DNA of 5,413 nt from Candidatus Latescibacterota bacterium (lineage in GTDB: Bacteria > Latescibacterota > 4484-107), in contig JAUWMS010000238.1 of the NCBI GenBank assembly GCA_030613045.1, positions 1 through 5,413 on the forward strand. The letters are read 5' to 3'. How positions within the stretch are numbered: the stretch's first letter is position 1; each line of letters begins with the position of its first letter. Shown in pieces: positions 1 to 5,396 of this stretch. A program made the position numbers and the translations under genes. The notes under the pieces were generated by a model. The model was not told the DNA's origin and did not search any database. It saw only the letters and a list, made by a program, of their open reading frames with translations.

Positions 1-49
1 GGAACAGGGAGCTTTCCGAGTTTTGCCTCCATCCACCTGTTCCCAAGTC

Positions 50-1285
50 TCATTCATAGCGGATCGCCTCCACCGGATCCATAGCGGCTGCTTTTTTGGC
101 CGGATAGAGCGACGCCAAAAGACAGATCCCCAAACTCGCCGTGGCGACCCAGAAAAAATCGAGCAGGCGCATGTCAATGGGCACCGCGTTGATAATATAG
201 ATTTCGGCAGGAAGACCGATAAGCTTGAATTGATCCTGGACCCAACACAGGATAAAACCGATGATCGTTCCAAACGTCGTCCCCATTACGCCGACCACCA
301 GCCCCTCGAACAGGAAAATGCACTTGATGCTTCGCGCCGTGGCCCCCATGGATTTCAAAATCCCGATGTCTTTGGTTTTTTCCATCACCACCATAATCAG
401 CGTGCTGATGATGTTGAACGCGGCCACCAGAACGATCAAACTCAGCACGATAAAGCTGCCCCATTTTTCCATCGTCATCCAACTGAACAACTGCCGGTTG
501 ATCTGCGTCCAGCTTCGCGCATAATAGGGGTACCCCAACGCATCGGAGATGCGCTCTCCCACCCGATCCGCGAGATACAAATTGTCTAATTTCACTTCCA
601 GCCCCGTCACGGCATCGCCCAGTCCGAAAATTCGTTGAGCCGCCTCGATGGAGGTGATAGCCAATGCCGCGTCGAACTCGTAATATCCGATCTCAAAGAC
701 ACCGGTTAACTCAAAGCGCCGCAGTTTCGGCATCGTCAGCATCAGGCCCGGCCGCATATTCTGCAGCGTCGCCACATAGACCTCATCGCCTATCCCCACC
801 CGCAGCCGATCCGCCAGGCCGCATCCCAACACGATCGGAGGAGGGCCTTCCTCCGAAGCCGTCTTTAGATTCAGACTTCCGGCCACGAGGTGTTGATCGA
901 GATCGTACATCGCGCGCATCGCCGACGGATCCATCCCCTTAACCGTCCCGCCGCCACGGCTTTGCTTCGAGAGCAGCATCGCCTCTCCAAATACATAAGG
1001 CGCGACCGCCGCTACGTGTTCGACTTTGGCGACCTTGGGCACCAACGACGGATATTCCTCCATGGGCAGCCCGTGAAATCGCCGCACCCGCACGTGGGCA
1101 TCCATCCCGACCAAGCGCGTGCGCACCTCCGTGGCAAATCCGTTCATCAGAGACAGCACGATCACCAGCGCGGCCACGCCCACGGCCACGCCTCCGATGG
1201 AGATGTAGGTGATGATGGAGATGAACCGCACTTTACGTTTGGACTTGAGGTATCTTTTCGCGATGAAAAATTCGTAGGAAGGCAA
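50..1285 (-). CDS. Lipoprotein-releasing ABC transporter permease, LolC/LolE family
   Basis: Inner-membrane permease of the Lol system, which with the LolD ATPase extracts outer-membrane lipoproteins from the inner membrane and passes them to LolA. The 411 residues match the family's usual length. The N-terminus (EFFIAKRYLKSKRK, then a hydrophobic helix at about 21-48) is typical. A periplasmic MacB-like core domain follows (about 50-265), then three helices at about 275-301, 323-350 and 374-394. The segment EKTKDIGILKSMGA (302-315) between helices 2 and 3 is the FtsX-type coupling region expected to contact LolD. The C-terminus YPAKKAAAMDPVEAIRYE is also characteristic. The start is a TTG at 1285-1283 with GAGGA seven bases upstream; no ATG or GTG fits better. 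LolC and LolE cannot be told apart here, and many phyla outside the Proteobacteria use a single homodimeric permease. It lies downstream of lysS, a common arrangement. Family is certain; symbol withheld. Confidence 0.95.
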   Translation of the reverse strand: MPSYEFFIAKRYLKSKRKVRFISIITYISIGGVAVGVAALVIVLSLMNGFATEVRTRLVGMDAHVRVRRFHGLPMEEYPSLVPKVAKVEHVAAVAPYVFGEAMLLSKQSRGGGTVKGMDPSAMRAMYDLDQHLVAGSLNLKTASEEGPPPIVLGCGLADRLRVGIGDEVYVATLQNMRPGLMLTMPKLRRFELTGVFEIGYYEFDAALAITSIEAAQRIFGLGDAVTGLEVKLDNLYLADRVGERISDALGYPYYARSWTQINRQLFSWMTMEKWGSFIVLSLIVLVAAFNIISTLIMVVMEKTKDIGILKSMGATARSIKCIFLFEGLVVGVMGTTFGTIIGFILCWVQDQFKLIGLPAEIYIINAVPIDMRLLDFFWVATASLGICLLASLYPAKKAAAMDPVEAIRYE

Positions 1286-1292
1286 GTAGTAT

Positions 1293-1297
1293 TCCTC
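1293..1297 (-). promoter_or_regulatory. Ribosome binding site of the LolC/E gene
   Basis: GAGGA sits seven bases before a TTG codon (1285-1283). It decides the start, because upstream in-frame codons contain no ATG and the family's conserved N-terminus begins right after this TTG. Confidence 0.7.
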
Positions 1298-1360
1298 TTT
1301 CTCGTTTGTTCGGTAATTTTGGCTAAGAAATTTAGTAAATGGAGGGTAGCAAAAGGGAAA

Positions 1361-1384
1361 GTGAGAAAGTGAGAAAGTGAGAAA
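1361..1384. repeat. Octad tandem repeat GTGAGAAA x3, left arm of an imperfect hairpin
   Basis: Three perfect tandem copies of GTGAGAAA occur in the gap between lysS and the LolC/E gene. The segment at about 1404-1429 (TTTTCGCTCAC..TTTTTCAC) is its imperfect reverse complement, with about 21 of 26 positions matching by eye and a loop of about 16-18 bases. Transcription through it would give a long, imperfect A/G-U/C stem. There is no GC-rich stem followed by a U tract, so I do not call a terminator. Function unknown. Confidence 0.75.
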
Positions 1385-1450
1385 AAACGCTGTTATTCAG
1401 AATTTTCGCTCACTTGCTCTCTTTTTCACTCGCTCCGCCTTTTCGCCTCA

Positions 1451-1506
1451 AGCCACCAAGATGCAAAAAGAAAGATCGTGCCTGGTGTCTCAGTGCCTTC
1501 GTGGCT
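1451..1506. repeat. Decayed palindromic intergenic element
   Basis: AGCCACCAAG (1451-1460) and CTTCGTGGCT (1497-1506) are reverse complements at 9 of 10 positions, around a 36-base centre. Read on the minus strand, one arm is a run of degenerate octads (GCCACGAA, GGCACTGA, GACACCAG). From memory, similar elements recur in intergenic DNA of many environmental bacteria. Within this window it occurs once, so its being a dispersed family is inference. Confidence 0.5.
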
Positions 1507-1520
1507 GGTTTTGGTTTTTC

Positions 1521-1556
1521 AATCTTTGAAATCTTTGAACTCCTGGCAATTTTTGA
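1521..1556. repeat. Nonamer tandem repeat AATCTTTGA
   Basis: Two perfect adjacent copies of AATCTTTGA (1521-1529 and 1530-1538) are followed after nine bases by a one-mismatch copy, AATTTTTGA (1548-1556). The array ends just downstream of the lysS stop codon (1569-1567). It adds to the pattern of short-unit arrays in every larger gene gap of this window. No function can be assigned. Confidence 0.55.
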
Positions 1557-1566
1557 AATGCTTTTT

Positions 1567-3060
1567 TCACTCCGGCCGCATCTGCGGAAAGAACAGCACG
1601 TCCCGAATGGACGGCGCATCCGTAAGCAGCATCACCAACCGGTCAATCCCGATCCCCAGTCCTCCCGTGGGCGGCATCCCGTATTCCAGCGCGCGCAGAA
1701 AATCCTCATCCAGGGCCTGGGCCTCCTCGTCGCCCATCGCCCGCAGCTGCGTCTGCGCCTCGAAGCGTTCCCGCTGATCTATGGGATCGTTCAGTTCCGA
1801 GAAGGCGTTTGCAATTTCGCTTCCGTTCACAAACGCTTCAAACCGCTCCGTCAACGCCGAATCCTTCCGATGCCGCTTGGCCAGAGGCGCGGTCTCCACC
1901 GGATAATCCATCACGAACGTGGGTTGAATCAGATGAGGCTCCACGTATTTCTTGAAAATCTCGTCTATCATCTTCCCCGATCCCATCGTACCGTCCACCT
2001 CTATCTCCAACCCGGCGCACGTCTTTCGCATCGCTTCCTCAGAAACGCCCTCCAAGGTCACCCCCGCGTATTTTTCAATCGCTCCCAACATCGTCACCCG
2101 CTTCCAGGGCGGCGTAAAATCAATCTCCGTCCCCTGATAATCCACCGTCTGCGATCCCACGACCTCCTCCGCCACAATGGAGACCATCTCCTCCGTGATC
2201 CGCATCATATCTCCGTAATCCGCATACGCCTGATACAACTCCAACAAGGTGAACTCCGGATTGTGAGAGCGATCCATGCCCTCATTGCGGAAATCCTTAC
2301 AAAACTCGTACACCCGCTCGTACCCCCCCACGATCAGCCGCTTCAGATACAACTCGTCCGAAATCCGCAGATAGAGATCTATGTCCAGCGCATTGTGGTG
2401 GGTCACAAAGGGGCGCGCCGAAGCGCCTCCGTACAGCGGCTGAAGGATCGGCGTCTCCACCTCCATAAAATTCCGTTCGTCTAAGAAACGCCGGATCGCC
2501 GAAACGATCTTCGTGCGCCTTTCGAACGTGCGCCGTACCTCCGGGTGCAGGATCAAATCCACGTACCGCTGACGATACCGCAACTCCTTACCCGACACCT
2601 CATCGAACGTAACCTTCTCACCGTCCTCCACGCGCTCTTTTTCGATGGGCAGCGGCCTCAGGGATTTGCAGAGCACTTCGAAGTCCCGAACCTCCACCGT
2701 GATTTCCCCGGTGCGCGTGCGGAAAACCGTGCCCTCCACACCGATCAGATCGCCCATATCCAGCAGTTTATAGAGCGCAAACGGCTCCTCCCCAAGCGTA
2801 TCTTTTCGGAGGTAGATCTGGATCCGGCCCGCCGCATCCTGCATGTGGGCGAAACTCGTCTTCCCGTGTCCGCGGATGGACATTAACCTTCCGGCGATGC
2901 GCACCGCTTCCTTGGACTCCGAAAGCGTATCAAAGTTCCCGGTAATTTCGGAAGACCGGTGCGTCGCCTCAAAGCGATACGGATAGGGATTTATTCCTTT
3001 TTCCCGGATTTGGGTTAGTTTCGAGCGTCTTTGCAATAGTAGTTCGTTGAGTTCCGTCAA
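1567..3060 (-). CDS. lysS: Lysyl-tRNA synthetase, class II
   Basis: Cytoplasmic enzyme that attaches lysine to tRNA(Lys) using ATP. From the TTG start it has 497 residues, close to the usual 490-505. The N-terminus ([14 protein letters not shown]) is followed by an OB-fold anticodon-binding domain (about 50-135, with [16 protein letters not shown]). The class II catalytic core has motif 1 at about 192-208 ([17 protein letters not shown]), motif 2 at about 257-271 ([15 protein letters not shown]) and motif 3 at about 466-479 ([14 protein letters not shown]). The lysine-specific block ending in [19 protein letters not shown] and the C-terminal MRPE are also present. The frame can be extended to a GTG at 3120, giving 517 residues, but that GTG has no Shine-Dalgarno and the extra 20 residues do not look like LysS. 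The TTG at 3060-3058 has AGGAGG five bases upstream. It lies between prfB and the LolC/E gene, a conserved setting. Confidence 0.97.
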   Translation of the reverse strand: MTELNELLLQRRSKLTQIREKGINPYPYRFEATHRSSEITGNFDTLSESKEAVRIAGRLMSIRGHGKTSFAHMQDAAGRIQIYLRKDTLGEEPFALYKLLDMGDLIGVEGTVFRTRTGEITVEVRDFEVLCKSLRPLPIEKERVEDGEKVTFDEVSGKELRYRQRYVDLILHPEVRRTFERRTKIVSAIRRFLDERNFMEVETPILQPLYGGASARPFVTHHNALDIDLYLRISDELYLKRLIVGGYERVYEFCKDFRNEGMDRSHNPEFTLLELYQAYADYGDMMRITEEMVSIVAEEVVGSQTVDYQGTEIDFTPPWKRVTMLGAIEKYAGVTLEGVSEEAMRKTCAGLEIEVDGTMGSGKMIDEIFKKYVEPHLIQPTFVMDYPVETAPLAKRHRKDSALTERFEAFVNGSEIANAFSELNDPIDQRERFEAQTQLRAMGDEEAQALDEDFLRALEYGMPPTGGLGIGIDRLVMLLTDAPSIRDVLFFPQMRPE

Positions 3061-3065
3061 AGGAT

Positions 3066-3071
3066 CCTCCT
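3066..3071 (-). promoter_or_regulatory. Ribosome binding site that fixes the lysS start
   Basis: A consensus AGGAGG is followed by five bases (ATCCT) and a TTG codon at 3060-3058. It falls inside the longer GTG-initiated reading frame, and it argues that initiation occurs at the TTG, giving the normal LysS N-terminus. Confidence 0.8.
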
Positions 3072-3183
3072 GTTTTGGATGGGAAGACTTTCGGTGTGAA
3101 TCTCGCGCTGCCCCGTTCACGCTTCGGGATAGGGACTCTCAGACCACTGTTCGCCGGAGTCAAGGCTGATATAGAGCGAAGTG

Positions 3184-3408
3184 TCACGTTGCTGCTGCAC
3201 TGTGTCTGCCTGCCATCGGGATTTTGGCAAACTGCATGACGAGCCGTAACGCCTCGTTCACGGCTTCCTCATCCGAAAAAGCCTCCGCCACATCGGGCGC
3301 TAACAGCACCAAATTCGTGCCTTCCCTAACTCTCTTAGCATATTTGCCTCTCACTCCTTCTTTGAGTAACTGAGATAAGTCATATTCAGGGCGGAGTTCA
3401 TCATCCAT
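3184..3408 (-). CDS. Small hypothetical protein, possibly antitoxin-like
   Basis: A 74-residue soluble, charged protein of unknown function. It begins MDDELRPEYDLSQLLKEG, has a basic middle (GVRGKYAKRVREG) and an acidic/helical second half (LAPDVAEAFSDEEAVNEALR). From memory, this sequence type is a widespread short family in cyanobacteria and environmental bacteria. It is often near toxin-like genes, with a C-terminal helix resembling ribbon-helix-helix type antitoxins, but no toxin gene is visible here. The ATG at 3408 has AAGGGAG five bases upstream. The last residues (about 64-74, ending RHSAAAT) look less family-like, and another open frame overlaps the end, so the C-terminus may have diverged. 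It sits between prfB and lysS, genes that are usually adjacent. Being a gene is likely; the function is a guess. Confidence 0.75.
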   Translation of the reverse strand: MDDELRPEYDLSQLLKEGVRGKYAKRVREGTNLVLLAPDVAEAFSDEEAVNEALRLVMQFAKIPMAGRHSAAAT

Positions 3409-3413
3409 TCCAA

Positions 3414-3420
3414 CTCCCTT
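3414..3420 (-). promoter_or_regulatory. Ribosome binding site of the 74-codon gene
   Basis: AAGGGAG lies five bases before the ATG at 3408-3406. This supports real translation of this small gene. Confidence 0.6.
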
Positions 3421-3460
3421 TCAAATTTTATGTTCACAGTGTAACAGTGCCCTATATTTG

Positions 3461-3490
3461 ATAGTATTAAGGGGATCGAACCTCCCGCAA
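3461..3490 (-). promoter_or_regulatory. Possible sigma70-type promoter for the 74-codon gene
   Basis: On the minus strand TTGCGG (3490-3485) and TACTAT (3466-3461) are separated by 18 bases, in an AT-rich stretch about 50 bases before the gene. The -35-like element lies inside the 13-bp inverted repeat. The match is only partial and was found by eye, so it is a weak prediction. Confidence 0.25.
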
Positions 3491-3512
3491 GTTTCGGAGC
3501 TTGCGGGAGGTT
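3479..3512. repeat. Perfect 13-bp inverted repeat with 8-base loop
   Basis: AACCTCCCGCAAG (3479-3491) and CTTGCGGGAGGTT (3500-3512) are exact reverse complements around TTTCGGAG. A GC-rich RNA stem would be very stable on either strand. There is no T run after it in either direction, so it does not read as an intrinsic terminator. It lies in the gap between prfB and the 74-codon gene and could be an RNA stabiliser, a protein site or a dispersed palindrome copy. Confidence 0.85.
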
Positions 3513-3653
3513 GATTGCCGCCGCCGACCTTCGATCAAAAGCCTATCAGCCGCGCCGGACGGATCTTTGTTTGGTATCGGAAAATATAACAAAAATTCGC
3601 CCAAAAGTCAATAGTGAACCCTGCGTGAACTTGAAACAAAAAACCATCCGCGC

Positions 3654-3695
3654 CTTACACTTTGCACTTTACGCTCTACGTTTTACGCACCACGC
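3654..3695. repeat. Degenerate heptad array abutting the prfB stop codon
   Basis: Six 7-base units follow one another: CTTACAC, TTTGCAC, TTTACGC, TCTACGT, TTTACGC, ACCACGC. The array ends at 3695, and the prfB stop (TAG, plus-strand cta at 3696-3698) begins at the next base. The unit CTTACAC also occurs at 4857-4863, on the other side of prfB. The period is seen directly; its origin and role are unknown. Confidence 0.7.
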
Positions 3696-4794
3696 CTACG
3701 CCTTCTCCCCACTCAGATACGCATGGATAAACGCGTCAATGTCCCCATCCATCACCGCATCCACGTTGCTCGTCTCCTCTCCGGTGCGATGATCTTTCAC
3801 CATATTGTAGGGATGGAGCACATACGAGCGGATCTGATTGCCCCACTCGATGCGCTTTTTCGTGTGCTCCACCGCCTCCAGTTCTTTCTGCTTTTCCTCC
3901 TCGTGAAACTGATACAGCCGCGTGCGCAGAATTTTCATCGCACTCGACCGATTTTTATGCTGCGACCGCTCGTTCTGGCACTGCACCACAATCCCGGTGG
4001 GAAGGTGCGTGATGCGCACCGCGGAATCCGTCTTGTTCACGTGCTGTCCGCCGGCCCCGCTGGCGCGATACGTGTCCACCCGAAGATCCGCATCGCTGAT
4101 CTCCACCTCAACGGCATCTTCTATTTCGGGATACACGAACACCGAGGCAAACGACGTGTGCCGCCGGTTTTGCGAATCGAAGGGGGAAAGGCGCACCAAA
4201 CGATGCACGCCCGCTTCCGCCTTCAGATAGCCATACGCATACTTCCCGGTCACCTCCACCGTTGCGCTCTTGATCCCGGCCTCATCCCCCGGCTGAAGGT
4301 CCATGAGTTCTTTACGAAATCCCCTCCGCTCGATCCAGCGCATATACATCCTGAGCAGCATCTGCGCCCAATCCGCGGACTCGGTTCCTCCGGCTCCCGG
4401 ATGGATGGTCAGAATGGCGTTTTTCGCATCGTCCCGGCCGGAGAGCATATTCCGGAACTCCAACTCCGCAATCTCCTTCTCCAGGATGTTCGCTTCCGCC
4501 GTCACCTCGCCCATCGCCTCTCCGTCGTTCTCCTCCACCGCGAGTTCAAAAAGGAGCGCCAGATCGTCCCGCCGATCCTCCAGTCCCTGCCACGTATCCA
4601 CCCACCGCTTATGTTCATTGACTTTTTCGATAGTGGCTTGCGCCGTCTCCCGATTATCCCAGAAACCGGGCGCGCTCATGACCTGCTCGAGACGAGCGAT
4701 CTTCTCCTGTCGCTTCTCTACGTCAAAGATACCTCCGCAGTTTGATCAGTCGCTCCCGAAAATCCACCAATCCCGATTCCAACTCATTCGCCAT
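3696..4794 (-). CDS. prfB: Peptide chain release factor 2, with programmed +1 frameshift
   Basis: Cytoplasmic class I release factor that reads UGA and UAA and triggers peptide release. The zero frame opens at ATG 4794, runs 23 codons (MANELESGLVDFRERLIKLR..) and meets UGA at 4725-4723. A +1 slip at CTT skips one T (4725) and continues DVEKRQEKIARLEQV into the main frame, which contains MSAPGFWDN at 4679. The full product is 365 residues, the same length as E. coli RF2. Key elements are the SPF recognition tripeptide at about 203-205 and the catalytic GGQ at about 248-250 within SGAGGQHVNKT. The residue matching E. coli K-12 Thr246 is Ala, as in most bacteria. GGAGGA lies six bases before the ATG. 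The gene ends in TAG, read by RF1 and not RF2. It lies upstream of lysS, as in E. coli. Confidence 0.97.
4722..4737 (-). promoter_or_regulatory. RF2 autoregulatory +1 frameshift site
   Basis: The minus strand reads CGG AGG TAT CTT TGA C. The GGAGG acts as an internal Shine-Dalgarno three bases before the slippery CTT, followed by the in-frame UGA and a C, a poor termination context. This is the classic prfB arrangement (E. coli has AGGGGG TAT CTT TGA C). When RF2 is scarce, the ribosome stalls at UGA and slips forward to make RF2; when RF2 is plentiful, a 23-residue peptide is released. The site is seen directly; the mechanism is established for the family. Confidence 0.96.
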
Positions 4795-4800
4795 TTTCAA

Positions 4801-4808
4801 TCCTCCTC
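4801..4808 (-). promoter_or_regulatory. Ribosome binding site of prfB
   Basis: GAGGAGGA is followed by six bases (TTGAAA) and the ATG at 4794. It confirms that translation starts 38 codons before the internal ATG at 4679, and therefore that the frameshift is needed. Confidence 0.85.
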
Positions 4809-4813
4809 ATTAC

Positions 4814-4884
4814 TGGTGAGTGGTGAGTGGTGATTGGTGATTGGTAAACCCAAAACCTTACACCGCTCACGCACCACGCATCAC
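4814..4884. repeat. Heptad arrays in inverted orientation upstream of prfB
   Basis: TGGTGAG occurs twice and TGGTGAT twice in tandem (4814-4841), followed by a decayed TGGTAAA. After a short spacer come four heptads ending in CAC: CTTACAC, CGCTCAC, GCACCAC, GCATCAC (4857-4884). The second block is roughly the reverse complement of the first, since every unit carries GTG on one side and CAC on the other. The leader RNA of prfB, if transcribed from upstream, could fold an imperfect stem here just before the ribosome binding site. Confidence 0.75.
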
Positions 4885-4887
4885 AAT

Positions 4888-5382
4888 CTATCGCCTGAAA
4901 TGCAGATGGCTTGCTTTGGCCATCAATGGAATGCTGAACACCAATTCGCTTTGGATTTGTTCGCCGGGCTTCAAATCAAACGAGGTCCCGCGTGCTTTGA
5001 AAAACGGGGAAGCCGCCAGGGCCTTGTGTTTCGTTTTTCTTGAATCCACCAACTGAAAACAGCCCCGGTTCAGTGCAACCGCCTCCTCTTCTTCCTTCGA
5101 CGTGATCGTGAGACGGAGCCGCACGTATTTCCATCCCGACTCCGCGGGAACGCCGTCCAGTTCGCGCTCTTCAACGAGCTTTTCCACGCTCACTGCGATT
5201 CGACCCTTGTTCTGCAACAGTTCAAACGCCCCCCCGAGCGTCTTTGACAACTCTGTCGAACGCAACGACAGAAGCATCACGACAAGCACCAATAGCGCCC
5301 CGGAATACACGATGAGACGAACCGTCATCATGATCTTGTTTTTTCGCCTGCGTTTCCGATCCTCCACCTGAGATTCCAACAT
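4888..5382 (-). CDS. Membrane-anchored protein of unknown function, possible DUF4352-like domain
   Basis: A 164-residue protein with a basic N-terminus (DRKRRRKNK at about 8-16), a single hydrophobic helix at about 21-40, then a mostly hydrophilic domain. The charge pattern predicts the N-terminus in the cytoplasm and the C-terminal domain outside the inner membrane. The domain has alternating beta-like segments (RIAVSVEKL, WKYVRLRLTITS, GCFQLVDS) and a late LKPGEQIQSELVFSIP. That layout recalls the DUF4352/immunoglobulin-like fold, in which a GE turn precedes a final F-x-x-P strand; this is my pattern reading, not a search result. The ATG at 5382 has a perfect GGAGGTGA six bases upstream. 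The stop is TAG at 4890-4888, 93 bases before the prfB start, so it may share a transcript with prfB. Function unknown. Confidence 0.85.
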   Translation of the reverse strand: MLESQVEDRKRRRKNKIMMTVRLIVYSGALLVLVVMLLSLRSTELSKTLGGAFELLQNKGRIAVSVEKLVEERELDGVPAESGWKYVRLRLTITSKEEEEAVALNRGCFQLVDSRKTKHKALAASPFFKARGTSFDLKPGEQIQSELVFSIPLMAKASHLHFRR

Positions 5383-5388
5383 CCGGCG

Positions 5389-5396
5389 TCACCTCC
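5389..5396 (-). promoter_or_regulatory. Ribosome binding site of the membrane-anchored protein gene
   Basis: GGAGGTGA, a full match to the anti-Shine-Dalgarno, lies six bases before the ATG at 5382. It makes this the preferred start over the internal ATGs at codons 18 and 19, which would remove the basic N-terminus. Confidence 0.85.

Noticed and set aside
890..1372. Plus-strand open frame of 160 codons opposite the LolC/E gene
   Set aside because: His/Arg-rich shadow of the permease gene with no family-like features.
1361..1429. Intrinsic terminator between lysS and the LolC/E gene
   Set aside because: The stem is AT-rich and imperfect, with T-rich arms and no GC-rich stem followed by a U tract in the minus-strand direction.
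1414..2484. Long plus-strand open frame of 356 codons opposite lysS
   Set aside because: It is antisense to a certain lysS, is rich in Arg/His/Leu/Pro as expected for a complement frame, and shows no recognisable motif.
3061..3120. Upstream GTG start for lysS, giving 517 residues
   Set aside because: No Shine-Dalgarno precedes the GTG, the extra 20 residues do not resemble LysS, and a perfect AGGAGG sits before the TTG at 3060.
2969..3187. Minus-strand 72-codon frame overlapping the lysS start and the end of the small gene
   Set aside because: It begins at a non-ATG codon without a ribosome binding site, overlaps lysS out of frame and shows no family-like sequence.
3465..3512. tRNA-like T-arm (GGTTCGATCC on the minus strand) next to the inverted repeat
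   Set aside because: The stem pairs poorly beyond two base pairs, and no D arm, anticodon arm or acceptor stem can be formed around it.
4677..4679. ATG at 4679 as the prfB start
   Set aside because: It would remove 38 N-terminal residues conserved in RF2, while a strong ribosome binding site, zero-frame segment and frameshift site lie upstream.
3723..4745. Plus-strand open frame of 340 codons opposite prfB
   Set aside because: It is antisense to a certain prfB with a compositional pattern typical of shadow frames, and no domain is recognisable.
4814..4884. Heptad blocks as a CRISPR array
   Set aside because: Units are 7 bases with no unique spacers of constant length and no cas genes, so this is a tandem array and not CRISPR.
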